Shown here piece after piece: positions 48,473 through 61,611 of a DNA stretch of 64,000 nt; positions within the stretch are counted from its first letter, which is position 1; the number at the start of each line of letters is the position of its first letter. The translations under genes and the position numbers were made by a program. Source of the stretch: Populus alba. Lineage: Eukaryota; Streptophyta; Magnoliopsida; Malpighiales; Salicaceae. The notes under the pieces are model-generated. The model was not told the DNA's origin. It saw nothing but the letters and a program-made list of their open reading frames with translations, and made no database searches. The stretch is from NCBI RefSeq assembly GCF_005239225.2, contig NC_133295.1:12524001-12588000 (forward strand), read 5' to 3'.

Positions 48473-50309
48473 TTCTAGAAAGTGATGAGAAATAATTTTG
48501 TCCCAGTCAGATAATGTGACACCAAATGCCCTGCCATTAATGCTCTGTGAGTAGTAGTTGAAACCCATCTGACATTTTTCCTTTTTAACAGCTCAGATGT
48601 GGTTTGTCTACTCAAGAACATATTCATCTGAAAGACTGATATACACTTCAAATGGGCCTGATTTATTGAAGCATCAGCCTGAAATGAAGTTAAATTAAAC
48701 ATAAATACTGGAGATACGGAGATAGAAGTGACATGTTTGTTTATATTTTTAATTTTGAGAAAATATAAATTTATTTTAAAATTATTATAAAAATAGATTT
48801 ACATTATGGTTTTTTCTCTGTCTCTTCAGCCAAATACACTCTGTCCTTTATGTTTAACATGAGATTAAAGCCAGCATAAACTTTGGCCACTGACCACTGA
48901 CCACCCTAATCGTCTAGCAGTTATGGCAAGAGCCTACCAAATCACTCGATGAAATCATGGTGGAATATCGTGCAGGTGATCAACAGTTAAGTGTCTATCC
49001 TTTTGCATTCAGTGCTGGCGTTAATGCGATGACAGTGATCTCATCCAATGAGTTTTTGGCATGTTCAACTCATTCTTAATGATTCAGTCCAGCTAAGAGA
49101 TTGAAAAGCCGAAGCCATCAAGTCATCATAAGCTTGCTATAATAGTTAAGTGCATTTACTCTCCTGTCTGTCCCAGTTAGGAAACGACTTGGGGCAGAGG
49201 ATGCGAGGGTTCTTTTGAACTTTTGCCATGGGAGATAATTAGAGACCAGAAAACAGTCGTTCATCCTGCTTTGAGCTGTTAACGACCAGCCTCTGCTGTA
49301 CACGAGTGGGGTGATATAAGTCAGAACTTGGTCATCTTCAGCCAGGCAGACAGAATTCAAAAACATCGTTGGACAGAGCTCAGAAACTTTGTTACAAGTC
49401 AGAAAACACAGTATCACCACGGCCATTGATCAACAGTCACCAATGCAGTGAGAAAGAGCCATGAACCATGGTGAACTTATAGGCATTCCATTAATAATCA
49501 GATACCTACCCTCTTGCAGTGTTAGAAAATGGTTGTCACCAAAACAATTATACCCACATTGGAGTGGCAATCAGAAGCTCATCCGAAATCCACAATAAAA
49601 AATACTCCTGGCACCATTCTTTATGCATTGATGGTATACCAATTGCCCTGCAGCAACCCAGACGACGCCAGCTCCTAAGCTGCTTTTCCAGTCATTTGCT
49701 ACTTTCTTTTTATTCAATTAAATGAACTTGAGAAATATAGGTGCCAAAGTTATTGCTCAACATTCCAAAGCACATGCAGATTCTATACAAAGACTGATTT
49801 CCAAAAGCTATAAAAAAAGATCTATTTTAAGGAACTTTTCTTAAGATGTTAGCCAAGACTGCCCAGTGTCAAAAAACTCTCGGCCATTGAAAGAACTGGA
49901 ACATGCATCCTTACATCAGATTTGACATCACACCCTCAAAGCAAAACCATTTGGCTGTTGTCAAAATATCATTTTTATGAAGAGATAGATTTTTATAAAC
50001 CATGTAAGCTTTAGGCAAAGCTTGAAAGCGCTAGGAAATCAACATCATTTTCTATGCAATCAAGGGTGTCAAGACAACCTTAGTTAGAAAGTACATCCCC
50101 TATCATGCTATTGTCAAAATATCCGCATGTATGTCACACTCTTCAACAGGATACAACCTGCAAATGAATAGTAAATCAATAGTTAGGTGAGCTGATTGCT
50201 AACAAGCAATACATGTTATGAAGGCATAGAATTGTTTAAATAGGTTGGTCGAGAGAGTATTGAGGTTTCAGTCAAGACCTTACCTATAAGCAAAACATAT
50301 TTGATTATG
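48473..50309. other. Spacer between the GILT promoter and the PUR3 3' end
   Basis: Normal composition and no recognised domain. A 102-codon minus-strand frame (49118-49426) starts with a hydrophobic stretch, MAVVILCFLTCNKVSELC, but matches no family I know. The part next to 50310 should hold the PUR3 3' UTR. Confidence 0.4.
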
Positions 50310-53300
50310 TTAGCTGTATTCATTGGGGTTTTCCCTATTTTGGATGAGAGGGACACCATCTTCCCTCCAAATTAAACGCTCTTCACACAATGCAGCCGTT
50401 ACCTCCACATATAACTGATGCTCCTATTATTGAAAAGCAAAGGAAGATTACTAAATAAATTTGAAGCCAAAATGCAATCTTATAATACACTAAATAGTAA
50501 GTTCAAAATACCCTAGTCATCCAATAGTAGGTTCTTGTATAGTAATTCCTGGATGAACATCTCAAAGAAAATTACAGTTTCATCATTGAATAACATCATC
50601 TTGTGAAGCTATCAAGAACAAGTTTGACAACTGTCCTCAAATCAAACAAATTGACTAATGCACTAATTTAGGTTCAATATTTATGATAATCATCTGGATA
50701 AACTGATGCGGACATCATAAACCGTAAAAGAAATCAATTTGACTGCAAGAATACATTAAAATGTGTTTGTCCTGAGAAAAAAAGAAAAAGAAAAAGAATA
50801 CTGCTTCATTACCTCATGGAGTACCCTTGCAGCTAGCTCCTCTGCAGTGTCATTTGCAAGAACAGGTACAACTCTTTGAGCCAGGATACGCCCTGTGTCA
50901 TAATGCTCATCAACAAAGTGGATGGTTGGCCCTGAGTATCTAACCAGGCAAAACGGGCACAAGGACACTTGTTCAGAACACTTACAATAACTTCTTTTTT
51001 TGTTTGTGGGGGGGAAGCTCAAATAGGAAATAAATTTTGGTTGCATTTTCCAAAATAATTCATGATTTTGTGTACAGAAAAGGGTAGTGAAACATGTAAC
51101 ACCATGATATGTAATTACCTGGCTCCTGAAGCAATGACTGCTTTATGCACCTTCATACCATAATAACCTTTGCCACCGAAAGCTGGAAGCAGTGATGGAT
51201 GGATGTTCAATATGGATTGGGGATAAGCTCGGATCAACTCAGCTGGTATAAGTTTGAGATATCCAGCCAGAAGAATAAAGTCAACCTCAAGACTCCTGAT
51301 TAAGAAAATGCATTAAACATTAGATGCATATTTTAGTAATCATTACCCTTTCTTTAGGTTTTGTTTGTCTACATAGAAATTGCACTAGATCTATCTATAT
51401 GCAATTTGAAAATTTTCAGAAGCACATTTCTCAAACACTAAATATTTCTTTCTTCTCCTTCCTCTTCTATTTTTCCTTTTCTTTTTCTGTTTTGATTAGG
51501 AAAGGTAAAAGAACATATAATTTCCAGTTAGTATAACATAGTTCCAGAATTATGCTGGAATGACATGGGAAACACTGGAAAAAAGTTTCATGGCTGTATT
51601 GTAGATTATATGGAGTGTATGATTCATGTACATTTTTCTCTCATTCTTTCAAATTTCTGAGGCCTTTGTGCAGGACGTGACTATGACATACAATGTCAAT
51701 ACAACAATGAAGAGAAAATGGAACCTGTTAATGGCCTAAGCAATTTGTTCAACTCCATTTAAGTTACTTCATTAAGTTGGCAAGATAGCCAGAGGCGGCC
51801 CCTACTGAAGCGTATAATTTCATTATATAAAACCTTAAGAGTTATATTTCCTCAATACAATTTGGACCATTGAGCAAATTTCTTTAAAATTTAAAGAATT
51901 TGTGTTCGTTTTTTCCATTAATTCTAATATCTAAAGCATACTGCACAGTTCAATGGCAATGACAATACTGGGTTGAGAGCATCCAAAATTACTAGCTAAA
52001 GCAGGAACCTCAGACTCCTTAACAGATGGGTCAGTGACACCATTAACAATCACCCCAAGAACACAATAACTCAAGCACTTGCATATGCTTAAATACTATA
52101 TGATGATTCTGGTTTAAGAGGGAATGAAGGGCAAAAGAGGAGCCTTTGGTTACATTATCAAGTGACCATAATTCTTACACCATATCTCTAATCAATCATG
52201 GATAGCATACAAGCTAGAAATTCCCAGCACTTAATTTCCACATAACTACTCTTTATATAATGGCTGGAAGTCTGAAAATCTAGAAGGATTAATCAGGAGA
52301 CTAGAGCTTGAATGAAGGTAAAATATGCGTGGGAGGGAACCATCTCACTAGTTAACAAAGCATAAATAGTAATTCTACATTCACAAATGCCAACAAAAGT
52401 AAGAAAATCAAATTATACAAGTTAGCAAGCCCAACCTAAGAGCTGCAACAAGGTCACCAGGAGATAACCCATCAGTGGCATCTTTTGTTCGAGGAAACAG
52501 AACAACAGGGATTTCCTTATTTTTTGCATACTCTGCACCTCCACAATCTGTGAGATAAACAGAAGGAACACATTTGAAGTCTTATGCAAATGCCAAACAA
52601 AATTCAAGCATTACATCTCCAAACAACAATTTTTTACGTTGTCTTTTAGCTTGTAACACATATCTAGCTCCTTAAGGGAAAGATACAAATAACAAATTGT
52701 AGAATGCCTCTAATTCTGATCAAAAGATTCTTCATAACAATATAAAGAGTAAGCAAGTTACACTACTCATCTCATGGAGTGCTTAAAAACCAGAAACAAA
52801 AAAAAAACCAAACGAAAGCCACAATCAATAAACACTCTCACTGCTAATCATAAGGGGCACCAAATTACATACAAAAACATGGAACTTGGGCAACAAAACC
52901 GAGAACACCCAAAAATCAAAAGAAAGATAGTGACTTTACCAGCAAAGTGGTCAGTTGAGGCACATAAAAGGATTATAAAGAAAACAAAAGGAAAAACATA
53001 CCAGGTTTATTCGTAACCAAAACAACAATATCTCCATGAACTAACCCCTCGAAGCAAGCATCATGAATAGACTTAAAGTTTGAACCACCACCAGAGACGA
53101 AAACAGCTAGCTTCTTCCTTTTAACAACCTGGGGCCTCTTGTAATCTTTCTCTTCAAGAACAGCATTTTCTGAAGCGTTTACACAAAAAAATATCTTCTT
53201 CAAAGACCCTTTATAGCATGGTGAATGGTGTGTTTTGAAGGAGACGCAATTGTGGGATTGAAGCAAAGAGTGAAAAGAAGGGTTTGATGGTAAAGAAGAA

Positions 53301-53380
53301 GAGAAGGGTTTTTTAGAGGTCCGGGTTAATGGAATTTTGTAGTTTGGGAAAAACCCAGAAAGCAAATTTTGAGCTTCCAT
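50310..53380 (-). CDS. PUR3: Phosphoribosylglycinamide formyltransferase (GART), plastid-targeted
   Basis: Five exons on the minus strand, 53002-53380, 52436-52547, 51119-51295, 50813-50939 and 50310-50423, join in phase to 302 aa. The enzyme transfers a formyl group from 10-formyltetrahydrofolate to glycinamide ribonucleotide, the third step of de novo purine synthesis. The first 75 or so residues are Ser/Lys-rich and acid-poor, as in a chloroplast transit peptide. Then come the phosphate-binding loop LAVFVSGGGSN (91-101), catalytic N194 and H196 in NIHPSLLPAFGG, and the active-site Asp D237 in HFVDEHYDTG. All catalytic residues are present. Exon 1 begins about 1.07 kb from the divergent WD40 gene. 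Confidence 0.96.
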
Positions 53381-54452
53381 TGAAACAGATTATAAAGAAA
53401 AAACCTCGAAGGGAGAAAGAAGAAAGGACGTAGAGGAGACCGAGGACCTTAAGCGGCTATTTCGACTGGAGTTTGGACATGACAGTGGAACTTGTTACCA
53501 TAGGGTAAACTTCACTTCTCAATTCTTACAAAACTACTACATTTTTCTGTATATTTCAATACGGGCAGACCCAAGCCTCTGATTGGATTCGGCCGCCGGC
53601 GCTTGGGTATTGCCAAAAGGCCCGAATAGCTTCGGCAGCTAAAATGTCACATGGCCCTTTGGAAAACCCGATCGCCACCTGGCGGATGGGCGATCCAATA
53701 CAAAGACCAGACGAACTTGGCGTCCACGCCCACCTAGATGTTGGGTATGGCCGTATCCGTTGCCCAATCATATATTTTAATATAATAATATATATTATAA
53801 ATATTATTTTTTTCTTATAATTTAGATAAAAAATAATTATTTGTGCTATAATTATTATTATAATTCTAAATATTGATATAAAAAATATTATTATTTGTGT
53901 TGTGATCATCCTTAAATTCTTAATATAATTATTTATGTTATAAATATTATTATTTTAATTATGATTAATAATGTGAATACTAAAAATATTATCATTTGTA
54001 TTATAAATATTATTAAAAAATAATTAATAAGTTTTTTTAAAAATATATTATTAATATTAAAAAAATTATTTATGTTATAATTATTTTTATTATGAATACA
54101 AATATTAATATTAAAAATACTATTATTTTTTAATTATGATTAAAAATATTAATATTAAAAATAATATTATTTATGTTATAATTATTTTTATTTTTATTAT
54201 AATTAAAAGACTATGCACTTGTGCATAACCGCAAATAAATCACTTATGCATTTTATTTTTTTAATTAAAAGCTATTTTTTAGGTTGATTTAGGTTAAAGC
54301 TATTTTTCTAGTGGTAAGTTTCTTTATATTGATGACAATTTTAATGTCGTAACAGAGACCCTTTGCTTGGAAAAACCCTAATTTTCAGTCTTGTTGTATT
54401 TGTAGGGTTTTGGCAGAATCACCAAACCCTCTAGAAAGCAAGCAGAAGAACA
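53381..54452. promoter_or_regulatory. Divergent intergenic region between PUR3 and the WD40 gene, with insertions
   Basis: This must hold both promoters. At 53560-53770 a G+C-rich, CpG-rich segment with repeated 'cttggg', 'ggcccg' and 'ggcg' words stands out from the AT-rich flanks. It resembles the LTR or tandem-rich part of a retroelement but has no partner here. From 53770 to 54230 the sequence is a degenerate AT-rich repeat of 'aatattattatttgtgttataa'-type units. The last 150 bp before the ATG are leader-like. Confidence 0.45.
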
Positions 54453-57400
54453 ATGAGTCTAATAGCAGGTTCCTACGAGAAATTCATATGGGGTTTCAAA
54501 CTCAAAACTTTAAAACACGAACCTTCTTCTCAAAACCTCACGCTAACCCCACTTTTCTCCTATCAATCTCACCTCGCTCACATCACCTCAGCCGCTGCCG
54601 CCGGCCCCGCCGCCGCTTCTGGCTCTGCTGATGACACAATACACCTCTATGACCTCCCTTCTGCTTCCTCCCTCGGCTCCCTCCACCAACACACCTCCTC
54701 CGTCACCTCTGTCACCTTCTTCACCCCTCCTTCCCTCTCTTTCCCTCGCAACCTTCTCTCTGCCTCTGCTGATGGCTCCGTTTGCATTTTTGACACTGAC
54801 CCTTTTGTCCACTTGAAGACTGTTTTGGTCCACAAGAAGGCCGTCAACGACCTCTCGGTGCACCCGTCTGGGAAGTTGGCGCTTACTGTTGGAAGAGATG
54901 AGTGTTTGGCGATGTTGAATTTGGTGAGAGGGAGAAGGAGCTTTTATTGTAGATTGGGGAAGGAGGCCAGTTTGGTGAAGTTTGATTTGGGTGGGGAGAG
55001 GTTTTTTATGGTTACTGAGGAGAAAGTTGGGGTTCATGAGGCTGAAGATGCTAAATTGGTTACTGAATTTGAATGTCAGAAACGGGTTCTTGCTGCTGCT
55101 CCTGGAGAGGTTAGTTTCTTGTTGCCGGTGGTAGCTTGATTTTGTTTTGTTTTGTGATACGATCTTAAATATTCTCATTGTTGTTGTTAATTAAACTTGT
55201 TTCTTTGATCAATCTTCTTGAATTGTTATTTATCTCAGTTCAATGATCCTTTATGCTAAGAGAATAGCTTGTTAGTCTTTCCTGTTAAGCTTGGTTTTGG
55301 CATGCAAAATTCTTGTTGAATTGAGAATTCGCTCTTACGGAAATAAGCTCTGTAACTATTAAGCTTCCTAAACTCATCCTAATGATTTTTGTTTGTATTT
55401 TGCAACACCATTTGTTGAGTCATGTTTGATTTGTTGTAACTCGGATACAAATCAAGTTATCATCTCTTCATTTCTGAAAACATCTTTACAAAGGGTTTTG
55501 ATTATTGCTGTGCAGATTAATTATGTCAGTGGGCTTGGTATATTTAAGAAAGAGAATGATTCTTTTTATACCTTGACATTTTTTCGCTTACAATTGATTT
55601 TCCTATATGTTATCTAGGTAGCTACATGGTCTGATTCTATTTCAGGACCAGTCTTAAGTTATTTAAGTTGCTTATCATACCCATCCCAGGAAGATCCCTC
55701 TGCTTCTTTCTAAATGAAGTTCAAAATCGCCTAAAGACTTGTTTCTGAACTTCCATCACACAAAACTCAACGTGCTTGGCATATATGTGAAAGCAAACTA
55801 TTAAATGTGTGCACTGAAGAAGGATGAGCACATGGAGCACTTGTTATGCTTTTCATGTTTTGATTGATTTTGGTTTTTGTCCCTGTGTCCATGATTTTCT
55901 GTTTTAGTTGTGTATATAGTTGTTGTTGTTACTCTTAAATGATTTCATTTATTGATTCAATTCACCTTCTTTGCATGATTGATCCTCTTGAATTGTCCTT
56001 ATGAAGAGAATGATCTTGTTATTCACCGGTCCTCCTCATTAAACTTGTCAGCAAGTTTGAGACTCACTGTTCATGTTGAACTATATTATCACTAAGCTTC
56101 CTAGCTTCTTACTAAAAGTGTTGATATAAATTTTTGCTTGCACATGTCACCTTCATTTGGCAAGAGTTGTATCACATTAAATTTGTTGTAAGAATTTATA
56201 GCATAGTCAACTTATCATGCTTCATCTCTCAGATCCTTATATGTCAATTTGTTTATGGCTTTACAATTTAATGATTTCAAAGGGGCTTGGTTTCCCTGAA
56301 GAGTAGGTCTTCCAAGACTCCTACATTCTTTGCCTTACAACTAGTTTTCCCATATGTTATTCATGGGCATGCAAGACAGCTGATCAGATTCTGCTTTAGA
56401 ATTATACTTAAGTTTATTTAATCTGCTTGTCATAACTACCCAAGAAGAGCATTCTACTTCTATCCAAATGAAGTTGGAATATTGCGTTCAGACTTGTAGC
56501 TAGAGTTCCATCTCATAAAACTGGATGTGCTTGGCATCTATATGCAAACTATTAATTGTGGAATGGAGATGGATGAACATCTAGAACACCAGTATTTCCA
56601 TGCAAGCCCACATTGTTTTCTGGGTATGACCGTATCTTTGCCATCTTTCATTTTTATGCTTAATTTCCCTAATTTTGACAGAATGGACTTCTGTTCACTG
56701 GTGGTGAGGATCGGAGTATTACAGCATGGGATGTGAATAGTGGGAAGGTTGCATATTGCATTGATGATGCACATTCTGCCCGTGTGAAAGGTATCGTTGT
56801 GCTCACGAGGAATGACAGCACCGTGGATGATCCATATTTATTGGCATCTGCATCATCCGATGGGGTTATACGTGTTTGGGATGTTCGCATGTCCATGAAA
56901 GAGAAGCCAAATCCATTGGCTGAGGCTAACACAAAATCAAGGCTGACGTGTCTTGCTGGATCGTCTCTTAATGTGAGTGCTGTGATTGCTTGGAAAATGT
57001 TTTCTGCTTCATCAATTGAATAACACATTCTGCTGTCTTCTCCAATTGTTGATTCATTCCTTTTCATTTTTCATATACTTTCTTGGCTACCATGTTTCTT
57101 TCCTTTAGTTTATCTGGTAATTCTATGTTTATGTACTTGGGAACTGTAATTGGCACGCCTCGGAATCAAACTATTGGCTGTGCGCGTGAGTTGTGTTGAT
57201 TGTTCTACCATGTCTGACCAAAGAGGGCGCACGTGTAGAGCTAACATCAGTCATATGTCGTTATTTGCAACTCACATTCCACATTTGTTAACAAGCGATT
57301 ATGCAAAACCAGCCATAGGAAAACTGGAATCCGTTGGAGCCCAGGACATTTCCAAACAATCTTCCACCATTTGAAGCACCGCATCCCAAACCTGCCCTAA

Positions 57401-57679
57401 AAAAATACCATATGCTGACTTTGCGGGGAAGTTCCCTTGATCAGAAGACCCCCACCCCCAAATGATATGATCATTTGGCATTGATTGACGAGAGTGATTT
57501 TTGGAGGAATAAACAATTATGTGATTAATTTTCTGATTGAAGAAAAAGTTCATTTATCTGTGTTTTTGTAAATCAGGAATTATTCTCATTGGTATTTTAT
57601 GATGTTGTTGCAGCTAAAACGACCGCAGATGGGAGCAAGCTGTTTAAAGGAAGAACCCGATGCAGCAGAGGGAGAATGA
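54453..57679 (+). CDS. WD40 protein, PAK1IP1/Mak11-like ribosome biogenesis factor
   Basis: Three exons, 54453-55109, 56682-56972 and 57614-57679, join in phase to 337 aa. The start is MSLIAGSYEKFIWGF. WD repeats are recognisable as 'SHLAHITSAAAAGPAAASGS' ADDTIHLYDL, HTSSVTSVTF...ASADGSVCIFD, HKKAVNDLSVHPSGKLALTVGRD, LLFTGGEDRSITAWDV and LLASASSDGVIRVWDVR. This pattern and order fit the PAK1-interacting protein 1 family, whose yeast member Mak11 acts in 60S ribosomal subunit assembly in the nucleolus. The C-terminal exon is only 21 residues, so the lysine-rich tail of animal homologues is missing. Intron 1 (1.57 kb) contains an old internal duplication. Confidence 0.92.
55190..56590. repeat. 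Ancient tandem duplication inside intron 1 of the WD40 gene
   Basis: About 55190-55850 and 55965-56590 align collinearly with an offset of about 755 bp. Paired landmarks: 'cttcttgaattgt' / 'cctcttgaattgt'; 'actattaagcttcctaa' / 'tatcactaagcttccta'; 'ttttcctatatgttat' / 'tttcccatatgttat'; and 'gtgcttggcatatatgtgaa' (55772) / 'gtgcttggcatctatatgca' (56527). Identity is roughly 70% with many indels. Confidence 0.75.
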
Positions 57680-58790
57680 TAACATTAATGAAATGCAGAA
57701 CAAAGAACATGGTGCATGCAAGTACAACCTATAATGTGTAGAAATAGAGGACGATGAGAGACAAGTACTTGTCAGATATTAATCAAGTTGGTAACATTAT
57801 GCTGCTAGCATTAAGGACAGCTGCCAAGGATTTCTGCATATTCCCTTACTATTTGTCGGGATCCGTAGACCGGCTATTTCTTCATTACCATGCTTCATTT
57901 TTAGGACGTGACCATATAAAACACTATTTAGAAGTTTTTAAAATAAAAAGCGTAAATACTTTTAATGGTGCATGTAGTTTATAAACTTAAAAATAATTTT
58001 TATATATATAGAATCCGTTTTTTATATTTTTTTTAATTTTTAATAAACTATGATAAATTTAATTTGACATGATTCTAATATTAAAAAACTTTATTTCAAT
58101 CAAAAGAAAAAAAAAATCTAAAAAGCACATTATATTGATAAACATTAAATATTAAAATTACGGTATCATAGGGGCAATAACATTTTCTACTCAATAAATT
58201 ACCAAAATATTATTTTTTGAGTTTGGATTTAATATTCTTTGAATTCGAGTTTGAATTTAATATTAATCCAGGGATATTAGATTTTGCTTTGCTACTAGAG
58301 CCAATACTATTGAATTTGACTCCACAACCAAAGACTCTTGGATATGTGAGCACTCATCCAATTCCTTCTTCCTATTTCTGGTTCTTTGTTTACCGTTTCT
58401 GGTGATATTCAGTTCGATTTTTTGGTTGGTTCACCTTTTTAAACAGCTATAAGAAACTAAACGTAGCTGAGAAGCATTTGTTTATTGATTGCAACCGGTT
58501 CAATTTACAATATTGGGACAAAATATGAGAGACGACTCAGCGATGCTATAACAAAATAGATGAAAAAAGATATGTGAGCTTCTGTTTCTGATAGATTCAG
58601 GCAGTTTCCAATCCCAGAAATTTCGAAGGATATCTGCTGTTCATCTTTGGTTAGCTTGCCAACTAATAGATCACAAAGAAATATGCTAGCAGGAGCTGCA
58701 ATTGCTCTACGATACCTTTGTCATTTAGGTTATAACATGTAATTACATCACTGATGCTAGCAAAATTAGCCACTGGGATATCCTAAATTA
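57680..58790. other. Spacer downstream of the WD40 gene
   Basis: Up to about 57920 this is probably 3' UTR. The remainder is AT-rich, with nothing recognised. Confidence 0.4.
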
Positions 58791-58799
58791 AGTTCTAGG

Positions 58800-59090
58800 C
58801 CTGCTAGAACTCTGGAGCACTTGGCAATGGCATTCTCCCATTGCTTAACATATTCTGCATATCCCTCTCTGCAGAACCAATAGCAAATTCAGTCAGTGAG
58901 CTCATTGCAACTGACATTCCTGCACAAAGTACCTTTATGGCAATTTCAGTCATTTACTCTGTAGTCATTATATCTTCTACTTCACCAACCTCCACCATTT
59001 CAATACTTCTGCCTCATTCAACTGACAATCCTGCTCCAAATCTCTTTGAAGCGACAGGGATCCTGTGTGGATCGTCTCTTAGCTGCTGTG
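58800..59090 (-). pseudogene. Unidentified coding relic
   Basis: The minus strand read from about 59080 gives 'RIPVASKRFGAGLSVE', stop, then 'GRSIEMVEVGEVEDIMTTE', stop, then 'MTEIAIKVLCAGMSVAMSSL' TEFAIGSAERDMQNM, ending in PLPSAPEF and a stop. The single frame with only two internal stops and ordinary protein composition argues for decayed coding sequence. I do not recognise the family. The plus-strand open frame at 58841-59095 is its antisense shadow. Confidence 0.4.
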
Positions 59091-59099
59091 CATAGATAA

Positions 59100-59562
59100 A
59101 TACATTGAAATTCGATTTTATAACCATGGTCTTGAAAACTAGGGACGCTCAGAATGCATCATTCAAAAAGTTATGCATAAACTTTGAGATGTACCCTGAC
59201 TTCTTGGTAGAGTTTCTTCTCCCGGGCATATAATCTGTCAAATGTTGATTGGTGACTACATAGAGAACATGCAAGAAATCAAATTGGTGTTGCAAGAAAA
59301 AACTTCTTCTTCTTTTTTTTTTTAATCAAAACGAAGTGATTTTGATTTTTTAAAATTTGTTTTTTGGGTCAATCTCTGGACAAAACCTACATGAGCTCGA
59401 TTTTTTTGCTTTAACTCGGGCCTTGTCCTGGACAATCTCTGGACGAGGTTTTAAAACAATGATGGTAACTATCTATGCTATGCCTGTTGTGTCCGGAGAC
59501 AGTAGCAAACGCTGCCTTAGTTATATGTTTTGGAAGCGTAAGCAAAGTCGAGTTCCATAACA
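59100..59562. promoter_or_regulatory. 5' flank of the PPR gene
   Basis: Presumed promoter and leader. Short open frames here have no recognisable domain, and no core element is assigned. Confidence 0.35.
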
Positions 59563-61611
59563 ATGCTCAAGACAAGACCCGCCTCTTTTCTACCCCCCTA
59601 CCATCTCCCTCTTTCAAACCTCAACTTCCAAACCCAAAAAGAACATCATCAAACCTTAACTGAAAAGCTTTTGTCTCTGATAAAACAATGCAAATCCAAA
59701 AACCTATTAAAACAAATCCACGCACAAATGCTTATAAACTCAATACCAAAACCCAATTTCCTTCTTTCCAAAATCATTGACCTCAAAGACTTGGCCTATG
59801 CATCCCTTGTTTTTAATCAACTCACCAAACCCAATATTTATGCCTTCAATGTCATGCTTCGTGGGTTAGCTACCACATGGAAAAAGTATGCCTTTTGTGT
59901 TGAATTGTATTACAAGCTGAAGTCTGTAGGCCTAAAAGCAAATAATTTTACATACCCTTTTTTGTTTATAGCTTGTGGGAATGTTTGGGGTTTGGTTCAT
60001 GGAAAGATTGGTCATTGTCTGGTGTTTAAGGCTGGTTTGGATGGTGATGAGTATGTGAATCATTCTTTGATTACTATGTACGCAAGGTGTGGTGAAATGG
60101 GTTTTGCACGGAAGGTGTTTGATGAAATGGGTGATAGAGACTTGGTGTCCTGGAATTCGATGATTTCAGGGTATTCTAAGATGGGTTTTGCTAAAGAGGC
60201 AATTGGGTTGTTTATGGAAATGACGGAGGAGGGGTTTGAGCCAGATGAGATGACGTTGGTGAGTGTTCTTGGGGCGTGTGGGGATTTGGGGGATTTGGTT
60301 TTGGGGAGATGGGTGGAGGGGTTTGTTTTGGGGAAGAAGATGGAGGTAAATTCGTATGTGGGGTCTGCTTTGATTGACATGTATGGTAAGTGTGGGGATT
60401 TGATATCTGCGAGGAGGGTCTTTGATTCGATGCCAAACAAGGATGTTGTCACCTGGAATGCCATTATTACAGGGTAATTAAATCGGTTTTATACTTTGTA
60501 ATTGTCACATATAATGGAATTGTGTCTATTTCTGTTCCTTTGAACTAACTTGAAATTTGAATTCTTCGTAATTAATCAGCTATGAAATAAAAACCACTAA
60601 GATACATGAAATTTGTAAATGCATTTCAAATTAATATGATTTTTTTTTGTTCAACTATCGCTTCATAGGTGTGCACAGAATGGAGCTTCCAATGAAGCAA
60701 TTGTCCTATTCAATGGAATGAGAGAGGCAGGTCCTCATCCAGATAGAGTCACAATGATTGAAGTATTGTCTGCATGTTCCACAATAGGGGCCCTTGATTT
60801 GGGGAAATGGGTAGAGACTTATGCATCAGAAAAAGATATACAGAACGATGTCTATGTTGCGAGTGCATTAATTGATATGTATGCAAAATGTGGGAGCTTG
60901 GATGATGCACTCAGGGTTTTTGAGAGCATGCCCCATAAAAATGAGGTTTCATGGAATGCTATGATTTCAGCTCTTGCTTTCCATGGGAAGGCCCAGGAAG
61001 CTTTGTCATTATTCAGGCGCATGTCAAAGGATAATGGCACTGTTCAGCCTAATGACATCACTTTCATAGGAGTACTCTCTGCATGTGTGCATGCCGGGTT
61101 AGTTGATGAGGGCCGCCAATTGTTTGAATCAATGAATTTGTCCTTTGGATTGGTCCCAAAAGTCGAGCATTATTCTTGCATGGTTGATCTTTGTGCGCGT
61201 GCAGGACTTCTGTACGAAGCTTGGGACTTAATCAAGAAGATGCCTGGAAAACCAGATGAAATTGTGTTGGGGTCATTGCTTGGTGCCTGTCAGAGGCGTA
61301 GAAATGCAGATGTTGGTGAAAGGGTCATTCAATTGTTTCTAGAGACGGAGCTATCAAATTCAGGAAACTATGTTATCTCATCTAAGATATATGCAAATAT
61401 GAGAAGGTGGGGTGATTCTGCAAAGATGAGGGTGTTGATGAGGCAGTATGGTGTCTCTAAAACCCCTGGCTGTAGCTGGATTGACATTGGAGCTCATGTT
61501 CATGAATTTCATGCTGGTGAAAGCTTACATCATCATTCGGTGAACATATACCAGCTGCTGAATGAGGAGATGAAGAGAGAAGGTTACATTCCAAATATTG
61601 GTTGCATATAA
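59563..61611 (+). CDS. Pentatricopeptide repeat protein, PLS/E class (At2g34400-like)
   Basis: Two exons, 59563-60473 and 60669-61611, join in phase (ITG|CAQNG) to 617 aa. After a short N-terminal leader come PLS-type PPR motifs, recognisable by HAQMLINS, VSWNSMISGYSKMGFAKEAI, VGSALIDMYGKCGDLISARR, VTWNAIITG, VASALIDMYAKCGSLDDALR and VSWNAMISALAFHGKAQEAL, and then the E/E+ region (PGKPDEIVLGSLLGACQ, KTPGCSWIDIGAHVHEF). There is no DYW domain. Such proteins bind organelle RNA, usually for C-to-U editing or processing. Sequence order and length closely follow Arabidopsis At2g34400 as I remember it. The single intron inside a repeat region is unusual, since many PPR genes lack introns. Confidence 0.94.

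Noticed and set aside
49118..49426. Minus-strand 102-codon frame with a hydrophobic start (possible secreted peptide)
   Set aside because: No family resemblance, no clear promoter, and no cysteine pattern typical of plant secreted peptides. One frame of this length is expected by chance in this much sequence.
60060..60464. Minus-strand frames of 134 and 74 codons
   Set aside because: They are antisense shadows of PPR exon 1.
35780..61611. A functional gene cluster (metabolic or defence) linking the right-half genes
   Set aside because: The products act in unrelated processes and in different compartments, and orientations alternate. They are ordinary neighbouring plant genes.
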